Source: an uncultured Holophagaceae bacterium | GTDB taxonomy: Bacteria; Acidobacteriota; Holophagae; Holophagales; Holophagaceae | Direction of reading: 5' to 3' | Length of the DNA stretch: 15,910 bases | NCBI GenBank assembly: GCA_903919165.1 | Contig: CAIXHJ010000023.1 | Coordinates: 1-15,910, forward strand | Shown: positions 1 to 7,442 of the stretch, one piece after another | Layout: each line of letters begins with the position of its first letter | Position numbering within the stretch: the stretch's first letter is position 1 | Made by a program: the position numbers and the translations under genes | Notes under the pieces: generated by a model | What the model saw: only the letters and a program-made list of their open reading frames with translations | Database searches by the model: none | Told to the model about the DNA's origin: nothing

Positions 1-16
1 CCCCCCCCCCCCTTTT
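1..16. other. Homopolymer artefact (12 C then TTTT) at contig end
   Basis: The window opens with twelve C residues and four T residues, directly followed by a sequencing adapter. Read on the other strand this is adapter, then AAAA, then a G run. That is the pattern expected when a read passes the end of its fragment on a two-colour Illumina instrument, where absence of signal is called G. It is not genomic sequence. Confidence 0.93.
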
Positions 17-82
17 CAAGCAGAAGACGGCATACGAGATGGAATCTCGTGACTGGAGTTCAGACGTGTGCTCTTCCGATCT
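17..82. other. Illumina P7 indexed adapter (not genomic)
   Basis: Positions 17-40 match the P7 flow-cell sequence, 41-48 (GGAATCTC) sit in the i7 index slot, and 49-82 match the TruSeq read-2 primer, ending in GCTCTTCCGATCT at 70-82. The index reads GAGATTCC on the other strand, which I recall as TruSeq HT index D704. Genuine sequence starts at 83. The adapter was probably carried into the assembly by an untrimmed read from a short fragment. Confidence 0.98.
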
Positions 83-132
83 CCCAGGCAGCCGCAATGC
101 ATACCCAGTGTCCAGAAAAAATCGATACTCAG

Positions 133-159
133 GGTCAGCCCAGGGGCCCTGCCCTGACC
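133..159. repeat. Nested inverted repeat
   Basis: GGTCAG (133-138) pairs with CTGACC (154-159). Inside the loop CAGGG (141-145) pairs with CCCTG (147-151). No T run follows on either strand, so a terminator role is doubtful. It lies in the gene-free stretch 83-463, where I see no credible coding sequence; the short ORFs there match no family I know. Confidence 0.35.
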
Positions 160-231
160 GGCCCCGGGCTCGACAGAGGCTGATTGGGCCTTAACGGCAC
201 CCCTCCTTCAGGTACTAAGAGCCCATTCCGG

Positions 232-347
232 GAGTCTCGGCACCTGGGTTGGAATGAAAAAGATCCACCGCCAAGAGCTCATGACGAGCGTCTCGTCGCC
301 TGGGTTGGAATGAAAAGTTTCACCGCCAAGACGCCAAGGGCGCCAAG
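232..347. repeat. Duplicated segment with CGCCAAG units
   Basis: An 18-bp sequence, CCTGGGTTGGAATGAAAA, occurs exactly at 243-260 and 299-316, a 56-bp period. The similarity extends on both sides: GTCTCG precedes each copy and a CACCGCCAAGA-type sequence follows each. After the second copy the heptamer CGCCAAG recurs at 324-330, 332-338 and 341-347; one copy is also at 269-275. Short CGCCAAG/CGCAAAG-type runs are, from memory, common dispersed intergenic repeats in environmental bacteria. Translation of these units gives meaningless repeats, so I do not call a gene. Confidence 0.75.
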
Positions 348-416
348 AAGGATTGGCCCCACTGTGCCCCGGGGGGCTCCTTCCAGACCGAAGTTCATTT
401 GAGAGTTGCTAAGAGA

Positions 417-449
417 CCCAATTCCCACGCGGCTTTGCGGGGAATTGGG
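417..449 (-). terminator. Strong hairpin downstream of the transposase remnant
   Basis: A perfect 10-bp inverted repeat, CCCAATTCCC (417-426) and GGGAATTGGG (440-449), encloses a 13-nt loop that can pair further (CGC 428-430 with GCG 437-439). It begins 14 bp beyond the stop codon of the minus-strand transposase remnant. On that strand a pyrimidine-rich TCTCTTA follows instead of a clean T run. It may be a terminator or part of the end of the former insertion sequence. Confidence 0.45.
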
Positions 450-463
450 GATTCCGCTACTGC

Positions 464-763
464 CTACACCACCTCAATGGCGAGGAGTTCGAAGGCGCGG
501 GCTTGAAGGGGTGTGGGCTTGGTGGTGCGGGTGTAGAGGGGCCCTTTGTCGCCGAGACGAATTCGGGCCAGGGCCAGGGTGGCCAGACTCTTCATGAAGC
601 CGTCGAAGGACTGTAATGGCAGGCCACTCTGGTTGTGGGCCTTGGACTTCTTCTCGCGGCCTGATGGACTGGGCTGGACGGGTGCGACCGGGGTTGTGCG
701 GAGAGGCCCCTGCTCGTCGTTGTAGAGCAGTTCGGCCCAGGCCTGCCGCAGATGGAACTCCAC
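464..763 (-). pseudogene. C-terminal remnant of a transposase (IS1634/IS4-like)
   Basis: About 99 codons remain, opening in frame with VEFHLRQAW and ending at TAG (466-464). From memory, IS1634-type DDE transposases end with a VEWHxRxAW block, an acidic linker, a PVAP..PS segment and a final 'G.P.(H/Q)SF..(L/M)..LATL' block. This remnant shows all of these: VEFHLRQAW, PVAPVQPSPS, then GLPLQSFDGFMKSLATLAL. The catalytic N-terminal and central parts are missing. The reading frame upstream is not transposase but a hepT fragment, so the element is truncated at about 759-767. No intact transposase lies in the window, so the element cannot move by itself. The family label is from memory of the C-terminal pattern; exact IS group uncertain. 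Confidence 0.6.
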
Positions 764-976
764 AGATCATGCGCCAGGGAATCTCTGGGGCCGCCTCCCT
801 CAGGTCTTGGGGGATTTGCTTGGCGGCCTCACCTATGACCTCCAGGTTCCTGATCACGGCGTCCTAGACCATGTCATTGGCTTCAAGGTTTCCTGGGACA
901 TGTCGGCGGTGTAGACCTGCACCTTGGCAGCTGAGTTCAGAATGTCCTGCAGAAAGAGCCTGAAGTCACGCGACAT
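759..976 (-). pseudogene. hepT: Broken hepT-type toxin gene (HepT/DUF86 family)
   Basis: Read from ATG at 976 the translation is a HepT N-terminus (MSRDFRLFLQDILNSAA..). Near 880-882 one base appears to be missing, because the family sequence continues only in the next frame. In that restored frame a TAG follows at 866-864, then DAVIRNLEVIGEAAKQ and PEIPWRMICG. The sequence then changes to the transposase remnant. HepT proteins are usually about 110-145 residues; only about 73 codons' worth remains. The part lost includes the RX4HXY-type motif, which normally follows a few residues after the WR..(A/C)G segment and is needed for RNase activity. The start lies inside the end of mntA (11-bp overlap), the usual arrangement for this pair. 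Three separate lesions make it a clear pseudogene. Confidence 0.85.
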
Positions 977-1259
977 GGATAAGATCCCGTTCAATGCGGG
1001 GTCGCAAGGTCGGCTTCATGGCCTTGGGCGTGACAAGGTCGACTCTTGTACCCAAAATGGCCTCTAACTCAAACTGAAGGCCCATGAATGCGCGGAAGCC
1101 GGTTCGTCCCTCGAAGGTCACCAGCACATCGACATCGCTGCCCGGACCTGCTTCGTCCCTGGCCACGGATCCGAAGATGGCAAGATCCTGAACGCCAAAC
1201 CGCTCCCTGAGCCCTGGCAAGGCCTCACGCAGAATCTACATCACTTCCTGTCGGTTCAT
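966..1259 (-). pseudogene. mntA: MntA-type nucleotidyltransferase antitoxin with early amber stop
   Basis: From ATG at 1259 the frame reads MNRQEVM, then TAG (1238-1236), then ILREALPGLRERFGV and the rest of a minimal nucleotidyltransferase, ending at TGA (968-966). The GSX10DXD signature of MNT antitoxins is intact (GSVARDEAGPGSDVD). Full length without the stop would be 97 residues, normal for the family. A product could still arise by restart at TTG 1220, giving 84 residues that keep the motif but lose the first helix; I see no good ribosome-binding site there. MntA proteins AMPylate the partner HepT toxin, which here is destroyed. I infer a decaying gene, although readthrough or an assembly error at 1236 cannot be excluded. 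Confidence 0.8.
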
Positions 1260-1365
1260 GGCGAGCCTCTGGTCTATTGTGGACTCGACCCCTCCTCGGG
1301 ACAAACGCAATCCACGCCTCAAGCGAGGCCATCGGCTCCCTGTTGTCTGCAGATGCCTTTACTCT

Positions 1366-3432
1366 TTACGCTTCGCCCCTGGCCCGCCGGCTGTAGACAA
1401 CGACGTAGAGGCAGAGGGCGACCAGGGCGACGAGGCCGATGTTCTCTCCCAGATGGCCTGTGGCGATCTGTTCCGTGAGCTTCGGCGATAACAGGGGAAA
1501 ACCTTCCCGCCAGGTATCCTTGGCCTTGATGGCAGAGGCCACCACGCCCATGATCGCGCCGCCGGCCATGAGACCGCTGGCGATGAGCACGCCGCGGTTC
1601 TCCCGGGCCTTGGCGTCGGCTTCGGATGTGCCCTTCTTGGGGCGGTTCACCCAGTGGGAGAGCAGGCCGCCCAGGAAGAGGGGCGTGTTCAGCTCGATGG
1701 GCAGGTACATGCCCAGGGCGAAGCCGAGGGCGGGCAACTCCACCATGCGCAGCACGATGGAGAGCATGATGCCGAGGCCGAAGGCGTACCAGCGCAGGGG
1801 CATGGAGACGGTGCCGAAGATGCCTTCGAGGATGGCCTTCATGGCACTGGCCTGGGGCGCGGGCAGGACATTGGTGCCGATGGCGTAGGCGCCGTCCGGC
1901 AGCTTCTGGTTGGCCAGCAGCCACATGGCGAGGCCGGTGAAGAGGGCCGCGACGAAGGTCCCGACAAACTTCCAGCCGATCTGCCGCGCGGGCGTCGACC
2001 CGATCCAGTGGCCAATCTTGAGGTCCGTGCTGAAGGCGCCCGAGGCTGCCAGGGCCGTGCACACGATGCCACCCACCATCATGGTGAGGAACATGCCGTA
2101 GCCTCCGGAGAAGTTGAGCTTCAGCATCAGTCCGCCCGTGATCACCAGGGTGAGCATGGTCATGCCGCTGATGGGATTGGTGCCGATGGTGGCGATGGCG
2201 CGGGCAGCCACCGGGGCGAAGAAGAAGGCGATGATCATGACGACGGACGTGGCGACCAGGGCTGGAACCAGGGCGTTCCGGATGCCCAGGCCGAAGCTGA
2301 GGAAGGCCATGGTGCCCAGGGCGCAGGTGATCAGGCCTACGGCGATCATGGAGCCCGCGAGGCCGCGTTCTGTGCGAACGGGTGCCAGCGTTTCCACGTC
2401 GGCCTGTTCGCCCGCCAACAGGGCTTTCATGTTGCTGATGATGGAACGGATCATGTTGGGCAGGGAGGCCAGCACGCCCATGACGCCCGCGCCAGCGATG
2501 GCGCCGACGCCGATGATGCGGATGTAGGAGAAGAAGACCTGCTCTGGGGTCATGTCGGCGATGAGTTTGGTTCCAGGGGCGATGATCACCGGCACATGCT
2601 GGCCGATGGCATGGAAGAGGGGCACCAGCACGAACATGCTGAAGATGGAGCCGGCCGCCATGACGGCGCTGTAGCGCAGGCCGATGATGTAGCCGATGCC
2701 GAGCGTCGCGGCGTTGTTGAGGAAGTTGAAGGCCAGGAAGCGCTCCCGCAGGGCCGTGCCGACCCAGACGGTCTTCAGGGTGAGGTTCTCGCCCATGACC
2801 CGGAAGATGCTGGTGAGCGCGTCGTAGAGGGCGCCGATCCCAGCGGCCACCGCCAGTTCCTTGGCCTGGTTGCCGGCCTTCTCCCCGGTCACCAGGATCT
2901 CCGCGGTGGCCGTGGCTTCGGGCCAGGGGAAGATGCCGTGATTCTCCACCATGAAGTGGTGGCGCAGGGGCAGCAGGAAGAGGATGCCGATGCAGCCGCC
3001 CAGGAAACTCACCAGGCAGACCTGCCACATGGTGGGCATGGGGACCCCGCTGCCCGGCGTGTTGGCCAGGACGTAGAGGGCCGGGATGGTGAAGGCCGCG
3101 CCGCTCACCACATGGCTGCTGTTGGCACCGATGCTCTGGACGATGACGTTTTCCAGGATCGTGTTCTTGCGGGGGAAGAAGCGCGACAGGCCCACGGCCA
3201 GGATGGCGATGGGAATGGCGGCCTCGATGCCCTGGCCCAACTTCAGGGCCAGATAGGCGGCGGCCATGCTGAAGATCGCGCAGAAGACGAGGCCCATGAT
3301 GATGGCCCGGGAGGTGGTCTCGGGCACGCCGTCCTGGGGCACCAGGGGCACGTAATGCTCGCCAGGCTCCAGGGGCCGCCGCGCATTCTCGGGCAGACCC
3401 TTGATTTCTTGGGGTTCAGATCCGTGAGTCAT
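1366..3432 (-). CDS. OPT family oligopeptide transporter (second of tandem pair)
   Basis: A 688-residue integral membrane protein of the OPT superfamily, secondary transporters that import oligopeptides or metal-chelator complexes with protons. The N-terminus has the bacterial pattern LPENARRPLEPGEHYVPLVP, then a hydrophobic core of many membrane segments beginning IIMGLVFCAIFSMAAAYLAL and followed by KLGQGIEAAIP, ILENVI and FPWPEATATAEIL. The last segment precedes YSRRARGEA. Length fits the family (about 650-700). ATG 3432 is chosen because it aligns with the start of the neighbouring paralogue; an in-frame extension upstream would only translate that neighbour out of frame. The start overlaps the neighbour's stop (ATGA, 3432-3429), implying translational coupling. 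It is probably last in the operon: no convincing terminator is seen, only a weak GCCTC/GAGGC hairpin at 1316-1329. Substrate cannot be told from sequence. Confidence 0.93.
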   Translation of the reverse strand: MTHGSEPQEIKGLPENARRPLEPGEHYVPLVPQDGVPETTSRAIIMGLVFCAIFSMAAAYLALKLGQGIEAAIPIAILAVGLSRFFPRKNTILENVIVQSIGANSSHVVSGAAFTIPALYVLANTPGSGVPMPTMWQVCLVSFLGGCIGILFLLPLRHHFMVENHGIFPWPEATATAEILVTGEKAGNQAKELAVAAGIGALYDALTSIFRVMGENLTLKTVWVGTALRERFLAFNFLNNAATLGIGYIIGLRYSAVMAAGSIFSMFVLVPLFHAIGQHVPVIIAPGTKLIADMTPEQVFFSYIRIIGVGAIAGAGVMGVLASLPNMIRSIISNMKALLAGEQADVETLAPVRTERGLAGSMIAVGLITCALGTMAFLSFGLGIRNALVPALVATSVVMIIAFFFAPVAARAIATIGTNPISGMTMLTLVITGGLMLKLNFSGGYGMFLTMMVGGIVCTALAASGAFSTDLKIGHWIGSTPARQIGWKFVGTFVAALFTGLAMWLLANQKLPDGAYAIGTNVLPAPQASAMKAILEGIFGTVSMPLRWYAFGLGIMLSIVLRMVELPALGFALGMYLPIELNTPLFLGGLLSHWVNRPKKGTSEADAKARENRGVLIASGLMAGGAIMGVVASAIKAKDTWREGFPLLSPKLTEQIATGHLGENIGLVALVALCLYVVVYSRRARGEA

Positions 3433-5489
3433 GCTTCCACCTTTTCCCGGCAGGCGTCCCCGTAGAGGCCCCAGGCCAGCAGGAGGAAGACCACCAGGCC
3501 GATCCAGTTGCCCCAGGCGCCCACGAAAGCGCCAAAGGCGCCCCAGGCGGCGATGTCGGGGATGAGGTGGGAGTGCGTGGTGTCTTCCACGAATTTCAGG
3601 AAGGCCGCGAGCACTCCCACCAGGGCGCCGCCGGCGATGAATCCGGAGGCGATGAGCGTCCCCTTCTCGTGCCGGGCCTTGGCCAGCTTCGGGTCCGAGC
3701 TGGAACGACTCACGAACCACGCCACGACGGCGCCCAGCACGAGCGGGGAGTTCAGCTCCATGGGGAGGTACATGCCCATGGCGAAGGCCAGCCCAGAGAC
3801 TCCACACATCTCCACCGCGGCCGCGATGACAGCGCCGATGATGTACATGAACCAGGGCGCGCCAGCCCCCCCGAAGACGCCCCTCAGCACGGCGGCCATG
3901 GCATTGGGCTGCGGGGCCGGCAGGGGATGCAGATGGGCGGCGCTGGGGGAGAAGCCGTAGACCTTGGCCATGAGGAGGATGACGGCAGTGGTGGCCAGGG
4001 AGGCCGCGATGCTGCCGACGATGTTGCTGACTTCGATGGTGCGGGGCGTGGCGCCCAGCCAGTAGCCGATCTTGTACTGGGTGACCAGGGACCCGGCCAT
4101 GGAGAGGGCGGTGCAGACGACGCCCCCCACGAGAAGCACTTGGAGCATGCCGCTCTTGCCGGCCAGACCCAGGGAGGCCAGCGCCCCCGCCGTGACGATG
4201 AGGGTGGTGAGCGTCATGCCGCTGATGGGGGTCACGCTGATCATGGCCACGGCCCAGGCGCTCACGGCCACGAACAGGAAGGTGATGACCAGGGTCAGGG
4301 CCGTGGAGACGAGGGCCAGATAGGCGCTCCGGGGCTCCCCCGCCAGCACGGAGAAGCGGAAGTAGAGCAAGATGGCGAGGGATACGGCCACGATGCCGAG
4401 GAGGTTCAGGCTCATGGGCATGGCGCGGTCCGTGCGGGCATCCTCCGCCTTTTTCGCCCCGCCCTTCAGGAGGTGCATCACCTCCCCGAAGGCCTGCCGG
4501 GTGGCCTTCCCGATGACGGGGGACATCTTCACGATGGAGATGATCCCCGCGGCGAAGATGCCGCCGATGCCGACGGGCCGGACGTAGTTGGCGAAGATGG
4601 CATCGTAGCCCATGCTGCTGAGAGGGGCCGCGCCAGAGGAGATGGCCACCGGGATGAACTGGCCCAGGTGCGCGAAGAGTGGCACCAGCACCAGGAAACT
4701 CAGCATGCTGCCCGCCATGATGATGGCCGCGTACCGGATGCCCATGATGTAGCCGAGGCCCAGCACGGCAGCGGCGGTGTTCATGGAGAACACGGCCTTG
4801 AACCGGGTGGTGAAGGTGTCCAGGACGCCTATGGAGGCAGTGCTGAAGTTCTCCGCCCAGCCGTGCATGGCGGGTCCGATGAAATCGAAGAGGGCGGCTG
4901 TGATGGCGGAGTAGGTGAGCACGATGGCGCTGTGACCCCCCCGCTTGCCCGCCATGAGGATCTCGGTGGTGGCCGTGGCCTCGGGGAACGGCAGCTTGCC
5001 GTGGAGATCGCGCACGAAGTAGCGGCGGAAGGGGGCGAGGAAGAACACGCCCAGGATGCCGCCCAGGAGGGGCACCAGGAAGATCTGGAAGAAACTCGTC
5101 TTCAGCCCCAGGATGTGCACGGCGGGCATGACGAAGACGCTGCCCCCGGCGATGATGCCACTGGTGGCGCCGATGGCCAGGATGTTCACGTTCTCCAGCA
5201 GTGTGGAGGAACGGCTCTTCAGGAACTTCACGGCGAAGACGGAGAACCCCACCGCCAGGATGGAGATGGGGATGGCGCTCTCGATGCCCTGGCCCAGCTT
5301 CAGGGCTATGTAGGTGGCGGCGGCGGAGAACATCACCGACCAGAAGAAGCCCGAGATTACGCTCCGGACGGTGACCTCGGGTGGGTGTTCATGGGCCGGG
5401 ACGACCGGCTGGTAGGTCTCTCCCGGTTTCAGTTCCCGAAAGGCGTTCTCGGGGAGGCGGAGGCCATCCTGGTTTGGATCAAGGTTCAT
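3429..5489 (-). CDS. OPT family oligopeptide transporter (first of tandem pair)
   Basis: A 686-residue paralogue of the next gene. It shares the block order LPENA.R.L.PGE.Y.P.VP, KLGQGIE.AIPI.ILAVG, LENV, FPEATATTEIL, SPISGMT-like segments and a C-terminal 'GTLIASGFIAGGALVGV' region also present in the paralogue. DNA similarity is still visible: a 16-nt stretch TCGATGCCCTGGCCCA recurs in both genes near 3221 and 5281. Many hydrophobic spans place it in the inner membrane. The start ATG 5489 is the only one that keeps the conserved N-terminus, but no purine-rich ribosome-binding site precedes it (CACGGTTAAACC directly upstream). It follows the M1 peptidase gene by 88 bp. A role in importing peptides made by the exported peptidases encoded upstream is inferred; iron-chelate or other peptide-like substrates are possible. 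Confidence 0.93.
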   Translation of the reverse strand: MNLDPNQDGLRLPENAFRELKPGETYQPVVPAHEHPPEVTVRSVISGFFWSVMFSAAATYIALKLGQGIESAIPISILAVGFSVFAVKFLKSRSSTLLENVNILAIGATSGIIAGGSVFVMPAVHILGLKTSFFQIFLVPLLGGILGVFFLAPFRRYFVRDLHGKLPFPEATATTEILMAGKRGGHSAIVLTYSAITAALFDFIGPAMHGWAENFSTASIGVLDTFTTRFKAVFSMNTAAAVLGLGYIMGIRYAAIIMAGSMLSFLVLVPLFAHLGQFIPVAISSGAAPLSSMGYDAIFANYVRPVGIGGIFAAGIISIVKMSPVIGKATRQAFGEVMHLLKGGAKKAEDARTDRAMPMSLNLLGIVAVSLAILLYFRFSVLAGEPRSAYLALVSTALTLVITFLFVAVSAWAVAMISVTPISGMTLTTLIVTAGALASLGLAGKSGMLQVLLVGGVVCTALSMAGSLVTQYKIGYWLGATPRTIEVSNIVGSIAASLATTAVILLMAKVYGFSPSAAHLHPLPAPQPNAMAAVLRGVFGGAGAPWFMYIIGAVIAAAVEMCGVSGLAFAMGMYLPMELNSPLVLGAVVAWFVSRSSSDPKLAKARHEKGTLIASGFIAGGALVGVLAAFLKFVEDTTHSHLIPDIAAWGAFGAFVGAWGNWIGLVVFLLLAWGLYGDACREKVEA

Positions 5490-5577
5490 GGTTTAACCGT
5501 GGGAAATGAGAGGGGTAGACGGGGGGCAGGCTTGTACGTGGACCCGCTGGAAGGGCTGTGGAACCGGCGCCTGGGCC

Positions 5578-7356
5578 TCAGCTGGGGAACTTCTCCAGCA
5601 CGCCCTGCACCACCCGGCGCGACAGGCCGTGGTAGCCGGGACTGGCGGCGGCGAAGATCTCGCGGGCCAGGACGCGGGTGCGCACATGCTGGCCCAGGGC
5701 GCTGTAGAGGGGCCGCAGGTATTTCATGCGGCCCACCCGCAGCAGCACCTCGCGGATGCGCGGGAAGGCGGGCTCGTAGTCGGCGGTCGCGGCCAAGGTC
5801 AGCCACTCCACCAGGATTTCGTAGTTGCCCCGGCCCATGAGCTGGAAGTGCTCGTCCAGCCAGGCGCAGTCGGCCTGAGTCAGTTTGCGCGGCAGCTTCT
5901 GGAGGAAGACCAGCAACTCAGCGGGCTTCCAGGAGGCGATCTGGTGGGCGCTGGGGCGCCCGCCGTCCAGCCAGCTCTCGGCCAGCACCGAGAGCGTGTC
6001 CAACTGCACGCTTCGGAACTCTGGCGCGCTGTCAGGCATGCCGGGCTGGTCCAGGTATGCCTGGGCGTCGGCTGCTTCCAGGGCACCCGGCAGCTTCGCG
6101 TCCACGAAGGCGCAGAACTGCTCCGTGGTGATCGACGTGAAGCGGAAGGAGTCCATGTAGTCGCGGAGGAAGCGGAGGAAGCGCCCCTCGCCCACTGCGC
6201 GCTCCAGAGCGGCCACCAGCCGGGCGCCCTTTTCATAGGGAATGCTGGAGAAGGCGTCGTCGGGATCGATGCCTTCCAGGTGCATGCGGAGCACGGTGAG
6301 GTGCGGCTCCTTCTTGAACTGTTCCAGGCTGTCCGCCAGGGCCTTCTGGCCCATGGCCCAGCCCAGGGCCGCGGCGTCGTCGCCATGGAGGATGCGCAGG
6401 ATGCGCCGCTCGGCCCACACGGTGAAGCCCTCGTTCAGCCAGAAGTGCTCCATGCTCGCGTTGGTGACGAGGTTGCCGGTCCAGCTGTGGGCCAGCTCGT
6501 GGGCCACCACGTCCACCAGACTGCGATCCCCCGCCAGCAGCGTGGGCGTGAGGAAGGTCATGCGCGGATTCTCCATCCCGCCGTAGGGGAAGGAGGGCGG
6601 CAGCACCAGCATGTCGTAGCGTTCCCAGGGATACGGTCCAAACATCCCCTCGGCCTTCAGGATCATGTCCTCCACGCCGGCGAACTCCCAGGCCGCGGCC
6701 ACGACGGTCTCCGGCTCGGCCCACACCCGGGCCCGGGGGCTGAGGTCGCGGGATTCCAGGCGGCCCACGGCCAGGGCCAGCAGGTACGAGGGGATGGGCT
6801 GGGGCATGGCGAAGCGGAAGACATGGCGGCCATTCCCGAGGGCTTCATCGCCGGCGGGGCCGGCGGACATCACGGCGGTGAGGCCTTCGGGCACGTTCAC
6901 CTCAGCGATATATGCGATGCGGACGATGGGCGTGTCCTGGCAGGGCACCATGGTCCGGGCGTGGATCTGCTGGCACTGGCTGAAGAGGTAGGGCGCGACC
7001 TTGCCTTCGGTCTGTTCGGGATCCAGCCACTGGAGGGCCATGGCATCGGCCGCCGTTCCATAAGCGATGGCCACTTCCTGAGCGCCTTCGGGTAACTCGA
7101 GCCGCAGGCGCTGGCCCAGGATGGCGTCGACGGGGCCCAATTCCCAGGGGATGGGGCCGTGGCCCGGCACATTCACAGTGCGGATCTCCAGGCCCTTGGT
7201 GTCGAGGTCCAGCGGACCCGACACCGTGCCACCGAATTCCAGCACCACTTCCCCATCGATGCGCTTGGCCGTGAAATCCACCCCCAGCTTCAGACGCAGA
7301 CGCCTAGCCTTGGGTTGCGCAGCATCGTAGTAGGAATGCGGATCAGGGTGGTGCAT
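5578..7356 (-). CDS. M1 family aminopeptidase, leukotriene A4 hydrolase type
   Basis: A 592-residue zinc aminopeptidase that removes N-terminal residues from peptides, expected in the cytosol as no signal peptide is seen. The substrate-binding GGMEN motif is at 259-263. The zinc site HELAHSW has H286, E287 and H290, and the third ligand E309 lies in WLNEGFT, giving the HEXXH-X18-E spacing. Y374 in PYEKG fits the transition-state tyrosine. The C-terminal part (about 450-592) resembles the helical LTA4H C-terminal domain, which separates this group from the larger PepN type; length also fits (about 610). Start ATG 7356 is chosen for GAGG five bases upstream and because MHHPDPHSYYD resembles family N-termini; ATG 7380 would add eight residues. 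It lies between the C69 and OPT genes, suggesting it trims imported peptides. Confidence 0.92.
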   Translation of the reverse strand: MHHPDPHSYYDAAQPKARRLRLKLGVDFTAKRIDGEVVLEFGGTVSGPLDLDTKGLEIRTVNVPGHGPIPWELGPVDAILGQRLRLELPEGAQEVAIAYGTAADAMALQWLDPEQTEGKVAPYLFSQCQQIHARTMVPCQDTPIVRIAYIAEVNVPEGLTAVMSAGPAGDEALGNGRHVFRFAMPQPIPSYLLALAVGRLESRDLSPRARVWAEPETVVAAAWEFAGVEDMILKAEGMFGPYPWERYDMLVLPPSFPYGGMENPRMTFLTPTLLAGDRSLVDVVAHELAHSWTGNLVTNASMEHFWLNEGFTVWAERRILRILHGDDAAALGWAMGQKALADSLEQFKKEPHLTVLRMHLEGIDPDDAFSSIPYEKGARLVAALERAVGEGRFLRFLRDYMDSFRFTSITTEQFCAFVDAKLPGALEAADAQAYLDQPGMPDSAPEFRSVQLDTLSVLAESWLDGGRPSAHQIASWKPAELLVFLQKLPRKLTQADCAWLDEHFQLMGRGNYEILVEWLTLAATADYEPAFPRIREVLLRVGRMKYLRPLYSALGQHVRTRVLAREIFAAASPGYHGLSRRVVQGVLEKFPS

Positions 7357-7442
7357 GGGGACCTCGTGGAAACCGGACATGATCCCATGGAGCCAGGATT
7401 GGCGGGTGTCACAAGTGGGAGGCATGGATTTCAGCCCAGGTG

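Noticed and set aside
232..347. CRISPR array
   Set aside because: Only two copies of the 18-bp repeat exist, the flanks are also similar between copies so there is no unique spacer, and no cas genes are present.
474..857. Minus-strand 127-codon frame as one HepT-like protein
   Set aside because: Only the first 33 or so residues are HepT. The rest is the transposase remnant read in the wrong frame, so it is described as two broken genes.
1316..1329. Terminator for the OPT operon (GCCTC/GAGGC hairpin)
   Set aside because: The stem is only 5 bp and no T run follows on the minus strand, so the evidence is too weak for a feature.
1654..3465. Plus-strand frame of 603 codons opposite the OPT gene
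   Set aside because: Its product is made of H, G, D, E, Q and A runs with no domain. It is the mirror of a GC-rich coding gene with strong third-position bias. The minus strand carries a clear OPT protein.
3567..5840. Plus-strand frame of 757 codons opposite the other OPT gene
   Set aside because: Same low-complexity H/G/D/E composition, no ribosome-binding site, and it runs past the opposite gene into an intergenic gap and the M1 gene.
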